Source of the DNA: Candidatus Falkowiibacteriota bacterium
Lineage (GTDB): Bacteria > Patescibacteriota > Patescibacteriia > Patescibacteriales > GWE2-39-37
Length of the DNA: 13,995 nucleotides
Assembly: GCA_013335665.1 (NCBI GenBank)
Contig: JAAXVE010000010.1
Coordinates: forward strand, 1-13,995
Reading direction: 5' to 3'
A model generated the notes under the pieces. The model was not told where the DNA came from and did no database searches. It worked only from the letters and a program-made list of their open reading frames with translations. A program made the translations under genes and the position numbers. Each line of letters starts with the position of its first letter. Within the stretch, counting starts at the first letter, position 1. Positions 1 to 7,257 of the stretch are shown here, one piece after another.

Positions 1-23
1 CTTTTGCCTTACATTGGCAAAAG
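1..23. terminator. Perfect hairpin at window edge
   Basis: Bases 1-8 (CTTTTGCC) are the exact reverse complement of bases 16-23, around a 7-base loop. No T-run follows on the + strand, and the sequence to the left is not visible. It could be the end of a leftward terminator or a chance palindrome inside a longer coding frame. Confidence 0.3.
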
Positions 24-41
24 ACCAAGAAGCCGGCCCCG

Positions 42-638
42 TTGCCGACCAAGGTTTTGGCTTATTTGGAAAAAGCAGGCGTGCCGCATGAGGTTTTGTC
101 TCATCGCACGGTTTATACTGCTTTTGATGCCGCTTCGACCATGAAACGCAAGTTGAACGAGATTGCCAAATCGCTCCTGATTAAGGCTGATCAGGATTAT
201 TATTTAGTGCTTTTACCAGCCGACCATAATCTAGACCTGAAGAAATTGCAGACAGCAATCGGCAAACATGCTAAGAAGACTATCAAGGTAGTTAAAATTC
301 CGGGTGAGGAAGCAGTAGCTCAAGTCGCCAAAGTTAAAAAGCAGGCCTTGACCGCTTTTGGCGGATTGCATAAGCTGCCAGTGATCATTGATGAGAATCT
401 GGCCAAGGCTAAAAAAGCAGTTTTTTCCTCTGGCAGTGCCAATCATTCTGTTGAGCTGGCGGTCAAAGATTTCATCAAGCATGAGCAGGCGCTTTTAGCC
501 AAATTCGGCGTGAAGAGAATAGTTAAAAAGGTGAAAAAACAGGTTAAGAAAGAAGTTAAAAAGGATGTGAAGATAGTTAAGAAAGCTTTGAATGCGAATA
601 GTAAGCCAGCGGCGAAAAAAATCGTAAAGAAAAAATAA
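42..638 (+). CDS. YbaK/prolyl-tRNA synthetase associated domain protein with Lys-rich tail
   Basis: 198 residues from a TTG start. The first ~150 residues match the YbaK/EbsC editing-domain fold, whose members deacylate mischarged aminoacyl-tRNAs in the cytoplasm. Visible marks are the N-terminal helix followed by HRTVYTAFDAA (residues 21-31), IAKSLLIKAD with a conserved-type Lys at 43, LLPADHNLDL near 57-66, and the closing FSSGSANHSVELAV near 128-141. Residues ~158-198 are a basic tail dominated by Lys, Val and Ala, absent from the core family and possibly RNA-binding (inference). TTG 42 is the first possible start in the window and has no clear Shine-Dalgarno. The frame is open to the window edge, so an upstream start giving a short N-terminal extension is possible. 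The hairpin at 1-23 argues mildly against that. The exact tRNA substrate cannot be read from the sequence. Confidence 0.85.
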   Translation: MPTKVLAYLEKAGVPHEVLSHRTVYTAFDAASTMKRKLNEIAKSLLIKADQDYYLVLLPADHNLDLKKLQTAIGKHAKKTIKVVKIPGEEAVAQVAKVKKQALTAFGGLHKLPVIIDENLAKAKKAVFSSGSANHSVELAVKDFIKHEQALLAKFGVKRIVKKVKKQVKKEVKKDVKIVKKALNANSKPAAKKIVKKK

Positions 639-741
639 ATCAGAATTTTTAATTTAAATTGAATTTTTAATGTCTTAATTTTAAAACATTAATCATTCTA
701 AATTGATTCAAAATTCAAAATTATAAATTCAGAATTATTTA
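639..741. other. AT-rich spacer with direct repeats
   Basis: About 100 bases of almost pure A/T between the YbaK-like gene and scpA. GAATTTTTAAT occurs at 643-653 and again at 661-671, and related AATTC/GAATT motifs recur up to 735. A TATAAA-like box lies at 722-727, but no well-spaced -35 was found. It probably carries the scpA promoter, but none can be assigned confidently. Confidence 0.4.
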
Positions 742-1446
742 ATGATCTTAAAGTTAGACAAATTTGAAGGTCCGCTTTCACTTCTGATGCAGCTCATCGA
801 GAAGGAAGAACTCGACATCACTCAGGTCAGTTTGGCCAAAGTGGCGGATCAATATATGGAGCACATAAAAACGTTAGCCGTGCTTGATCCTGAGCACATG
901 GCTGATTTTTTAGTCGTGGCCGCACGCCTGCTTTTAATCAAGTCTAAAGCACTGCTGCCATACTTGTATCCGGAAGAAGAGGAAGAGATCGCCGAGTTGG
1001 AGCATCAGCTCAAGATGTATCAGGAATTCGTCGAGGCTTCGAAAGTTATCCAGGCTATGATCGGCAAGAAGCGTTTCATGTTCGCCCGCCCATTCAATCG
1101 CAAAGCGCCGATTTTTGTCGACAAGCAGTTCAGCGCGCCGAAAAATGTAGACAAGAATCTTTTGTCTACGGTTTTCAGCGAGTTGATTATGCGACTGATG
1201 CCAGCGCAGAAAGTTTTGGAAGAAGCAGTGTTGGAGCGCAAGATCAATATCGAAGAGAAGATACTGCAAATCGAGCAGCGGCTATTGGAGCGTGTTAAAT
1301 TCGGCTTTAACCAGCTGATCGAAAAGGCGGAGAATAAGACTGAGATCATCGTAAGCTTTCTGGCCATGCTCGAACTGGTGCGCATGCGTCAAGTCGACGC
1401 CACCCAAGGCGAGCTGTTCGGCGATATTGAAATAAGCAAGATATAA
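742..1446 (+). CDS. scpA: Segregation and condensation protein A (kleisin)
   Basis: 234 residues, close to the usual ScpA length. ScpA is the kleisin subunit that bridges SMC heads and recruits ScpB for chromosome compaction and segregation. The N-terminus has the diagnostic FEGPLSLLMQLIEKEELDI (residues 8-26), followed by the helix DFLVVAARLLLIKSKALLP (residues ~60-78), an acidic EEEEEIAELEHQL segment and a variable middle. The C-terminal winged helix reads IIVSFLAMLELVRMRQV and ends in QGELFGDIEISKI, as is typical of the family. It starts at ATG 742 after an AT-rich spacer, with no clear Shine-Dalgarno. The stop is two bases before the next gene, so the two are probably co-transcribed. scpB is not immediately downstream as it usually is: it lies 1.37 kb away behind two membrane genes. 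Confidence 0.95.
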   Translation: MILKLDKFEGPLSLLMQLIEKEELDITQVSLAKVADQYMEHIKTLAVLDPEHMADFLVVAARLLLIKSKALLPYLYPEEEEEIAELEHQLKMYQEFVEASKVIQAMIGKKRFMFARPFNRKAPIFVDKQFSAPKNVDKNLLSTVFSELIMRLMPAQKVLEEAVLERKINIEEKILQIEQRLLERVKFGFNQLIEKAENKTEIIVSFLAMLELVRMRQVDATQGELFGDIEISKI

Positions 1447-1448
1447 TA

Positions 1449-1790
1449 ATGCCGGTGAATTTTTTTTATAATTCAAAAGAACATGAAACAGATGTTTTGA
1501 AGTATAAAAGAAGAAGAAGGGCTTTGTGGTTCGCTTTTTCATTACTATTAATCCTTATTTCGTTACTTAGAAGGGATTTATCAGGAAGTTTTAATGGAAA
1601 AGATAACTTGTCTTTGCTGTTTAGAGTTTTGGAATTCTTGATTGTATCAATAGCATATCCAGTCATAGTTAATCCCGAAGAGTGCCTGAAGTATTTAGCA
1701 CCGATAATCAAGATTACTGGAATAATTTGTTTTTTACTATTTTTTCTAGTAGCTGTTTATCAGTTATTTAAACTTTTTATTTTGTTATGA
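1449..1790 (+). CDS. Small multi-pass membrane protein of unknown function
   Basis: 113 residues with no recognised family. A basic cluster KYKRRRR (18-24) precedes a hydrophobic stretch at 25-40. Two more likely membrane segments lie near 57-75 and 85-110, so about three passes with the N-terminus probably cytoplasmic by the positive-inside rule. The gene begins two bases after the scpA stop. Its TGA overlaps the ATG of a short scpB-like frame (ATGA at 1787-1790). This tight coupling suggests it was part of an scpA-orf-scpB operon before the downstream rearrangement. Codon use is more AT-rich than in scpA or scpB, which hints at a different origin (inference). Confidence 0.7.
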   Translation: MPVNFFYNSKEHETDVLKYKRRRRALWFAFSLLLILISLLRRDLSGSFNGKDNLSLLFRVLEFLIVSIAYPVIVNPEECLKYLAPIIKITGIICFLLFFLVAVYQLFKLFILL

Positions 1791-1837
1791 CAAATATAAA
1801 ATCACAAATAGAATCATTGCTCATGTTGGCTAGATAA
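1787..1837 (+). pseudogene. Degenerate copy of the scpB 5' end
   Basis: A 16-codon frame starting at ATG 1787 begins like the true scpB at 2817. It reads M-T-NIKSQIESLL-MLAR-stop against M-G-NIKSQIESLL-FISAK. Thirty bases are identical between 1793-1822 and 2823-2852. After that the copy lacks one codon, diverges, and ends at TAA 1835-1837. It overlaps the stop of the preceding membrane gene by ATGA. It is best read as the relic of an original or duplicated scpB start left behind when 1 kb of DNA, including the next membrane gene, became lodged in the operon. It is not expected to encode a functional protein, although it could still be translated as a short peptide. Confidence 0.75.
1793..1822 (+). 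repeat. 30-bp direct repeat, copy 1 (second copy 2823-2852)
   Basis: An exact 30-base match to 2823-2852, corresponding to codons 3-12 of scpB. The copies are 1030 bp apart and bracket the 288-residue membrane-protein gene. Confidence 0.9.
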
Positions 1838-1857
1838 TGGATTGTTTGCAATAGTTT

Positions 1858-1885
1858 TTGTAAGGTAGTGTGGTAAAAATATATT
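1858..1885 (+). promoter_or_regulatory. Possible promoter for the 1895 gene
   Basis: TTGTAA at 1858-1863 and TATATT at 1880-1885 are separated by 16 bases. The predicted start of transcription, near 1892, is just before the ATG at 1895, so the message would be almost leaderless. The region is AT-rich, so chance boxes are likely. Confidence 0.3.
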
Positions 1886-1894
1886 CTTATTTAA

Positions 1895-2761
1895 ATGAAA
1901 AGTTTAAAGATTGTCTTAATCGGGTTGGTTTCTTCTTTCGCTTTTTTCTTTTTGTTGGAATGGCTGACCCCGTTGGATTCAACTTCTGATAATATACCAG
2001 GGCTGCATGTGAGCGTGACTGCGGTATATATGAAGGTTGTCATGTTTCTTTTGCCAGCTGCCGTGATAATATTTGTCACCTTGTCTTTCGTAAATATATT
2101 TTTGACAAAGAAGCTGGATTTGATTAAGTATTATATTTTGGTGATCATTTTATTTGCAGCTTTTATAGGCGGCTTTTCCGCAATACGTCTATATGACAGT
2201 ATTGAATGGACAACGGCTCAGATTGGTTGCCACAACGCGGAAAAGTACATTATAAAAGGCAATGCAATAAAATATTGCACATTTTGGAATAGGAGCGATG
2301 CCTGGGAGGTCGTGGGTGCCGATGTCGCAACATTTCAGGAGCTCGGCCGAGGTTATGCAAAGGACAAGAATTCCGTGTATCACTATGGCAGGAAGATGGA
2401 AAATATCGATTCAAAAAGTTTCGATTTAAGCACTCTGGATTTTTATGGCAAAATGGAAGAGAACAAATTTTTGCCAGCCACGCCTCCTATTATCCCGAAT
2501 CCTGGCTATCTCCAGCACGCCGACGGCACTAACTCCGACTTGTTAAAGAGGTGCAGCAATGACAGCGACTGCGTGTTAAGACAAGTATATAGCTGCAACT
2601 TCGCTGCGATCAATAAGAATAATCTTGAAAAGGATGTTGAGAAATTCCTTGAATACGAGAAAAACAAACTGAGCGGTACGGACTGCATCTCTTCCAAGAG
2701 TATGGATGACTACTCGGCAGTTTGCTTAAGAAGTATGGAGTGCGATTATATTAAAAAATAA
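1895..2761 (+). CDS. Membrane-anchored protein with DKNYY-like motif and Cys-rich C-terminal domain
   Basis: 288 residues. Three hydrophobic segments (about 5-22, 46-68, 78-98) are followed by a ~190-residue soluble part that should face outside. It contains GYAKDKNSVYHYGRKM (153-168), which resembles the DKNYY repeat found in bacterial surface proteins ('DKN.VY..G'). The last part has a Cys pattern CSNDSDCV (220-227), C234, C264, C277 and C283, consistent with disulfides in an exported domain. CxxDSDC segments of this kind recur in exported proteins of unknown function (recollection, not searched). The gene lies inside the scpA-scpB operon, flanked by two copies of the scpB 5' end, so it is probably a later insertion. 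No enzymatic motif is visible. A role at the cell surface is inference. Confidence 0.75.
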   Translation: MKSLKIVLIGLVSSFAFFFLLEWLTPLDSTSDNIPGLHVSVTAVYMKVVMFLLPAAVIIFVTLSFVNIFLTKKLDLIKYYILVIILFAAFIGGFSAIRLYDSIEWTTAQIGCHNAEKYIIKGNAIKYCTFWNRSDAWEVVGADVATFQELGRGYAKDKNSVYHYGRKMENIDSKSFDLSTLDFYGKMEENKFLPATPPIIPNPGYLQHADGTNSDLLKRCSNDSDCVLRQVYSCNFAAINKNNLEKDVEKFLEYEKNKLSGTDCISSKSMDDYSAVCLRSMECDYIKK

Positions 2762-2816
2762 AACTGGATCGTATTCAGTAGATAATAAATTTGAATTTTG
2801 AAAGTTAAAATATTGT

Positions 2817-3368
2817 ATGGGTAATATAAAATCACAAATAGAATCATTGCTCTTCATCTCGGCTAAGGCTATGACTTTGAAGAGCTTAGCTGACCTGATC
2901 GAAGTTTCGGTCGATGAGATCGAGGTTTCCGGCGAAGAGATGATCGCCGCCTACAAGGAGAATGGAGGCGGTATGCAGATTATTCGCAACGGCAACAGCT
3001 TGCAGATGGTGAGCGCGCCAGAGAACGCCAAATTGATCCAGGATTTCATCAAGGACGAGACGACCGGCGAACTGTCGCGACCGAGCTTGGAGACGCTGAC
3101 CATCATCGCCTATCGCGGCCCAATCGCCAAGCTGGATATCGACCGCATCCGCGGCATAAACTGCAGCTTGATCTTAAGAAACCTTTTGCTGCGCGGCCTA
3201 ATCGAAGCCAAGCCGGATAAGGCCAAGCACGAGACGTATTATGCCGTTACCCTGGATTTTGTCCGCTTCCTGGGTTTGAACGACGTTAAGGATTTGCCGG
3301 ACTATGAACGATTAAGTAAAGACGACACGATTGATCGGATGTTGGATCAGCCCGAAGTATCGGTTTAG
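2817..3368 (+). CDS. scpB: Segregation and condensation protein B
   Basis: 183 residues, normal for ScpB, the tandem winged-helix protein that binds the ScpA kleisin in the SMC complex. The N-terminal winged helix starts IKSQIESLLFISAKAMTL (4-21). The family signature LSRPSLETLTIIAYRGPIAK lies at 86-105, followed by DIDRIRGINCSLILRNLLLRG (about 107-127) and the C-terminal RFLGLNDVKDLPDYE. ATG 2817 fits the family N-terminus. Its first codons are duplicated at 1787. The spacer before it (2762-2816) is AT-rich with no strong Shine-Dalgarno. The next gene starts 12 bases after the stop, so scpB and the carboxypeptidase are probably co-transcribed. Confidence 0.95.
   Translation: MGNIKSQIESLLFISAKAMTLKSLADLIEVSVDEIEVSGEEMIAAYKENGGGMQIIRNGNSLQMVSAPENAKLIQDFIKDETTGELSRPSLETLTIIAYRGPIAKLDIDRIRGINCSLILRNLLLRGLIEAKPDKAKHETYYAVTLDFVRFLGLNDVKDLPDYERLSKDDTIDRMLDQPEVSV
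2823..2852 (+). repeat. 30-bp direct repeat, copy 2
   Basis: The intact copy, inside functional scpB, of the repeat also present at 1793-1822. Confidence 0.9.
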
Positions 3369-3380
3369 AATTTTTGGATA

Positions 3381-4412
3381 ATGTTTTTTTTGTCAATTAT
3401 CGGAGGAGTTCTATCTTCCTTTTTTTTCTTTAGTATAAATTTGCATTGCGCCGATTGGCACTTTCCCAAATCGGTTGATTTGCCGTACGTTGAAAAGCGC
3501 CACGTCGACGATTTCGTGCATTGGTCGAGTGAGCAACTCTTCGGCCGCACCGTCTTGGCGCTGACAGGGAACAGTCTGCACAACGTGCGTTTGTCTCAGG
3601 GTAACGGCTTGCCAGCAGCTGCAGCACGTCCCCCCATGTTCATCGGCGCTTCGTCCACCGAAGAGATCACCAGCGCCAGCTCGGCCGTCGTGATCGACTT
3701 GGCGAGCGAAGGTGTGCTCTATGCCAAGAACGCGGATCAGCCAGGACCGATCGCCAGCATCACCAAGTTGGTGACTGCAATGGTTTTCCTGGATCACAAC
3801 CCAGGATGGGAAAAAGTTTACAAGATGAAAGCGAGCGATCGGCGGGAAGGAGGCAAGATTTATCTATTTGAAGGTGAGCGCGTCCGCGTCCGCGATCTTT
3901 TTCATCTCAGCCTAGTAGCTTCGGGCAACAGCGAGACCGTGGCTTTGGCTAATTCGACCGGCCTAACCGAGCAGGAGTTTGTAGCAGCTATGAATGAGAA
4001 GATGCGCGACCTCGGGCTTGAGCATTCGGTTTTTTATGATGAAGTAGGCTTGAACGACTTGAACAGCTCCACGGCCAAGGAAGTGGCGCTTATGGCTAAA
4101 ACCGCTTTAGGACAGAAGGATATCATGGATGCAACCCTGACTGAAGCCAGCCAGATCAAAACTTTGGGCGGACGCGTAGTAAAGTTTGAAAGTACCGATG
4201 ACCTTTTGGCACGTGATTTGACCGGGGGGCTATCCTTACTCGGAGGTAAGACCGGACACACCAACAGCGCTGGCTATTGTTTTGTCGGTAAGTTCGCCAA
4301 CCAGGACCGCAAGATGGTGATTTCCGTGGTTTTAGGAGCGGATAGCGATGCCAGCCGCTTTACTGAAACACACAACCTGGTCGGTTGGACTTATGCCAAT
4401 TATGGCTGGTAA
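3381..4412 (+). CDS. D-alanyl-D-alanine carboxypeptidase (PBP5-type, family S11)
   Basis: 343 residues. It should remove the terminal D-Ala from peptidoglycan stem peptides outside the cytoplasmic membrane. All three penicillin-binding motifs are present in order: S126-I-T-K129 with the catalytic Ser, S181-G-N183, and K290-T-G292 in LGGKTGHTNSAG. The first ~22 residues are hydrophobic (signal peptide or anchor, with no clear basic n-region). Residues ~25-98 form a linker before the catalytic domain, which opens at SAVVIDLASEGVLYAKNAD. The C-terminus stops soon after the catalytic domain, so the usual PBP5 beta-domain and amphipathic anchor appear to be missing. Membrane attachment would then depend on the N-terminus. 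It follows scpB by 12 bases without an obvious promoter. Confidence 0.92.
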   Translation: MFFLSIIGGVLSSFFFFSINLHCADWHFPKSVDLPYVEKRHVDDFVHWSSEQLFGRTVLALTGNSLHNVRLSQGNGLPAAAARPPMFIGASSTEEITSASSAVVIDLASEGVLYAKNADQPGPIASITKLVTAMVFLDHNPGWEKVYKMKASDRREGGKIYLFEGERVRVRDLFHLSLVASGNSETVALANSTGLTEQEFVAAMNEKMRDLGLEHSVFYDEVGLNDLNSSTAKEVALMAKTALGQKDIMDATLTEASQIKTLGGRVVKFESTDDLLARDLTGGLSLLGGKTGHTNSAGYCFVGKFANQDRKMVISVVLGADSDASRFTETHNLVGWTYANYGW

Positions 4413-4425
4413 TAGCCCAAAAGAG

Positions 4426-4434
4426 TGCTATAAT
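4426..4434 (+). promoter_or_regulatory. Extended -10 promoter for tpiA operon
   Basis: TGCTATAAT is a perfect TGn extended -10 (hexamer at 4429-4434), 36 bases before the tpiA ATG. No good -35 is seen, as is common with extended -10 promoters. Transcription would start near 4441. Confidence 0.65.
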
Positions 4435-4470
4435 GATTAGTAAACAAGAGTAATAATTAATAAAATATCT

Positions 4471-5265
4471 ATGGAGAGCGTAAAAAGCAGCAAGAACAAG
4501 ATCGTGATTGCCAACTGGAAGATGAAACTTTCCCTTAAGGAGAGCATCGATCTGGCAAATGATTTGAAAAACTATTGCAAAGTCTTCAAGAAAGGGAGCG
4601 TCGTCGTCTGTCCGAATTTCATGTCCATAATCGAGGTTAAGAAGATTCTAAAAGACACCCCGATCGTCATCGGCAGCCAGGATGTCTTCTGGGAGCAGCA
4701 AGGTGCTTACACCGGCGAGGTTTCTCCAAGCATGGTTTTGGAAGCCGGCTGCGAATACGCTATCATCGGGCACTCTGAGCGCCGCAAGTACATGCTGGAA
4801 AATTACGAGATGATCCATCAGAAATTGAAAGCAGTTTTGAATACCGATGGCATAACGCCGATCGTCTGCATCGGTGAGAACGAGGATGAACGTAAGACCG
4901 ATCGACGTGACTTCGTCTTGGTCCATCAGCTCCAGCAATCACTAGGCGGTATCAGCCTTTTGGAAAATCAACAGGTCATTATCGCTTACGAACCAATCTG
5001 GGCTATCGGTTCCGGCATTGCCATCGAACCGGAAGAAGCGGTTTACGCTCACAAGATAATAAAATTGACATTGAACGACATGTTCGGCCCACAGGTTTCG
5101 AGCAATAATTTCAAGATCATCTACGGCGGCAGCATCTCCAGCAAGATCGTCAAGGATTTTGTCGATCTGGAAAACATCGACGGTCTCTTGGTCGGCGGAG
5201 CCAGCCTTAACGCGGAAGAGTTCTGCAAGGTCGCTAAAGCCATGTTGGCATCAAGTAAAAAATAA
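4471..5265 (+). CDS. tpiA: Triose-phosphate isomerase
   Basis: 264 residues. It interconverts dihydroxyacetone phosphate and glyceraldehyde 3-phosphate in cytoplasmic glycolysis. Active-site residues are in place: N15 and K17 in IANWKMK, H101 in IIGHSERR, and E174 in AYEPIWAIGSG. Phosphate-binding glycines sit in IIYGGSIS and LLVGGASL near the C-terminus. The flexible loop after E174 reads GSGIAIEP rather than the common GTGK-containing sequence, a small departure. The N-terminus has about 8 extra residues before the first strand. It is first in an operon with fba (12-base gap) and a TPR gene (6-base gap), driven by the extended -10 at 4429. Confidence 0.96.
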   Translation: MESVKSSKNKIVIANWKMKLSLKESIDLANDLKNYCKVFKKGSVVVCPNFMSIIEVKKILKDTPIVIGSQDVFWEQQGAYTGEVSPSMVLEAGCEYAIIGHSERRKYMLENYEMIHQKLKAVLNTDGITPIVCIGENEDERKTDRRDFVLVHQLQQSLGGISLLENQQVIIAYEPIWAIGSGIAIEPEEAVYAHKIIKLTLNDMFGPQVSSNNFKIIYGGSISSKIVKDFVDLENIDGLLVGGASLNAEEFCKVAKAMLASSKK

Positions 5266-5277
5266 TCTGAAACAATT

Positions 5278-6150
5278 ATGTTGGTACATATCAAGAGTAT
5301 TGTCGAAGACGCCAGGAAAAGGAAGTACGCCGTCGGCTCATTCAATATCCATAACGTCGAGACAGCGCTGGGTGTTACTCATGCTGCGCAGAATACTTGC
5401 TCGCCGATTATCATTCAGGTTTCAGAGAGCACAATCAAATATCTTGGCTTGAAAGTGGTTACTCACATTGTCTCAACGGTAGCAAAGAATGTGGCTACCC
5501 AGATTCCAATCGCTCTGCATTTGGATCACGGTACGAGCTTTGCGTCCGTCATTGAGTGCATTAATGCTGGTTTTACTTCGGTTCACATCGACGCCTCAAG
5601 TATGCCTCTGGACGAGAATATCAAGATAACCAAGCAGGTGGTAGAGTTCGCCCGTCCGAAGGGAGTCTGGGTCCAGGGCGAAGTCGGCGCGATGGTCGGC
5701 GGCCACGGTTCGGTCGGCGGTCAGATTGAGATCCCTAAAGCTTCGGTCGAGGACGTGATACGCTTCGTCGAGGAGTCTGGCGTGGACACCATTGCCGCGG
5801 CTATTGGTACGGCTCATGGCGCTTACACCAATGAAGCCATAGATTTCGAGCTCTTGCGTAAAATTACAGAAAAGGTTAAGATTCCGTTCGTCCTCCATGG
5901 TGGCTCAGGCAATGACCCTAAAGAGGTAATTGAGGCCATAAAGGGCGGCGTGGATATTATAAATATCGGCACGGACATCAAGGTGGCTTTCTGCCAAGCC
6001 TTGATTAAGAATTGTCAGGAACACCCTGACGAAACCGATCCGCGCAAACTGCTTGCACCGACCATTGAGGCCATAGAGAAGGTGGCAACAGAGAAGATAA
6101 AGATTTTCGGCAGCGCTGGCTGCTACGGCACCCCCAAGTATCAGATATAA
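5278..6150 (+). CDS. fba: Class II fructose-bisphosphate aldolase
   Basis: 290 residues. A zinc-dependent aldolase cleaving fructose 1,6-bisphosphate to the two triose phosphates, one of which is the tpiA substrate. Family motifs are present in order: GSFNIHN (20-26); LHLDHG with the catalytic-type D83 and zinc ligand H84; HIDAS (103-107); GEVGAMVGGHG (134-144); AIGTAHG with H180; LHGGSG with H207; and NIGTDIK. The spacing of the three His ligands is as expected, so the enzyme should be active. Members of this family can also act on tagatose or related bisphosphates, and the sequence alone cannot exclude this. Its place between tpiA and a TPR gene in one operon supports a glycolytic role. Confidence 0.94.
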   Translation: MLVHIKSIVEDARKRKYAVGSFNIHNVETALGVTHAAQNTCSPIIIQVSESTIKYLGLKVVTHIVSTVAKNVATQIPIALHLDHGTSFASVIECINAGFTSVHIDASSMPLDENIKITKQVVEFARPKGVWVQGEVGAMVGGHGSVGGQIEIPKASVEDVIRFVEESGVDTIAAAIGTAHGAYTNEAIDFELLRKITEKVKIPFVLHGGSGNDPKEVIEAIKGGVDIINIGTDIKVAFCQALIKNCQEHPDETDPRKLLAPTIEAIEKVATEKIKIFGSAGCYGTPKYQI

Positions 6151-6156
6151 AACATT

Positions 6157-7029
6157 ATGTACGACATCATACCATTAGTATTATTAATCCTCAGTTTCGG
6201 CTTCATGGCAGCAATTGCAATCCGCAAATTTCCTGCCTTGGCTAGTTTGGACGTGGATAATATACCTGCGGAAAAGGAGGCTCGCTTCAAGGAGCGCATC
6301 TTGAGCAATCGCTTGAAACGCAAGGTTTTACGATGGTATGCGAAAGTCGCCCGCGTCTTCCGCCCGATCCTGGGCTGGTTGGCCGAGATGACAAAAGGTC
6401 TTTATGGCAAGCTCCACGATTTGAAAGAAAAATATAGGACCGAACAGCCGATTACGGCTGAAGATGTCGAAAAGAAGATCGCGTTGCTTTTTACCGAGAT
6501 CGAGGAATTGGTCCGCTCTGAGGATTATTTGGCAGCAGAGAAGCGTCTGATCGAGATTATTAGTCTGGATAGTAAGAATATCAGGGCGTTTAAGCTTCTG
6601 GGCCATGTCTATGTGGATAAGAAGGATTATGAGGAGGCTAAGCAGACTTTTGAGCATATTTTGAAGCTCAAAGCTGATGATGAAGAGGTTTACGAGGACC
6701 TGGCTTTGGTTGCTCGTGCCTCAGGCAACCTGGATTTAGCCAAGGAAGACTACTTGAAATCGTTGGAAATCAACAACCAGCGTGCTCAGACCTTCTACAA
6801 TTTGGCTAATATCAGCCAAGAAACTAAGGATTTCTTCGGTGCTTCCGAATATATCCAAAAAGCCCTGAAATTAGAGCAGAACAGCCCGCGCTATCTTGAC
6901 ACAGCAATAGAAATCAGTATAATTATAAAGGACAAAGTCTTGGCCCTAAACGCCTATGACCGCTTGTCAAAAGTGAATCCGGAGAACCAAAAATTAGCCG
7001 AATTCAAGCAGAGAATAGACGAAATATAG
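6157..7029 (+). CDS. Membrane-anchored TPR-repeat protein
   Basis: 290 residues. One N-terminal membrane helix (about 4-22) is followed by a basic, helical linker (40-100) and about five tetratricopeptide-like units at roughly 106-139, 140-173, 174-207, 208-241 and 242-275. The clearest are AFKLLGHVYVDKKDYEEAKQ and YNLANISQETKDFFGASEYI, with the expected small and aromatic positions. Such proteins act as scaffolds for other proteins, and the partner is unknown here. The gene begins 6 bases after fba, so it is the third gene of the glycolytic operon, but nothing shows a metabolic role. The stop is followed by an inverted-repeat region likely to end the transcript. Confidence 0.85.
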   Translation: MYDIIPLVLLILSFGFMAAIAIRKFPALASLDVDNIPAEKEARFKERILSNRLKRKVLRWYAKVARVFRPILGWLAEMTKGLYGKLHDLKEKYRTEQPITAEDVEKKIALLFTEIEELVRSEDYLAAEKRLIEIISLDSKNIRAFKLLGHVYVDKKDYEEAKQTFEHILKLKADDEEVYEDLALVARASGNLDLAKEDYLKSLEINNQRAQTFYNLANISQETKDFFGASEYIQKALKLEQNSPRYLDTAIEISIIIKDKVLALNAYDRLSKVNPENQKLAEFKQRIDEI

Positions 7030-7039
7030 AGATGTTGGT

Positions 7040-7120
7040 AATTTTCAATTATCAATAATCGACCCGCCTCCGTAGTTAATCCGACCGGGTTGAAAATTGA
7101 AGATTGAAAATTTTTATTTT
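7040..7120 (+). terminator. Inverted-repeat region, probable end of the tpiA operon
   Basis: AATTTTCAA (7040-7048) pairs perfectly with 7090-7098. Alternatively, a longer 7041-7055 stretch pairs with 7097-7111 at 13 of 15 positions. An inner ACCCG (7062-7066) pairs with CGGGT (7086-7090). The second arm runs into T-rich sequence (7111-7120). The two mutually exclusive outer pairings are unusual. Confidence 0.5.
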
Positions 7121-7130
7121 GCCGACGTAG
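7118..7130 (+). repeat. Upstream copy of tRNA-Thr 5' end
   Basis: TTTGCCGACGTAG here is identical to 7143-7155, which covers three flanking bases and the first ten bases of tRNA-Thr. The offset is 25 bases. A weaker relative, GCCTCCGTAGTT, lies at 7066-7077. Confidence 0.85.
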
Positions 7131-7145
7131 TTTTACATAACATTT

Positions 7146-7217
<72 letters not shown>

Positions 7218-7230
7218 CACGTTTTTTTAA

Positions 7231-7239
7231 GGGTCGATA
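7231..7239 (+). repeat. Upstream copy of tRNA-Tyr 5' end
   Basis: GGGTCGATA is identical to the first nine bases of tRNA-Tyr at 7258-7266, at an offset of 27 bases. It sits in the spacer between the two tRNA genes, just after a T-run (7222-7228). Confidence 0.85.
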
Positions 7240-7257
7240 AATTGATAATCAAATAAT

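Noticed and set aside
3411..3797. Minus-strand frame opposite the carboxypeptidase
   Set aside because: Shadow of a well-supported gene with all three catalytic motifs.
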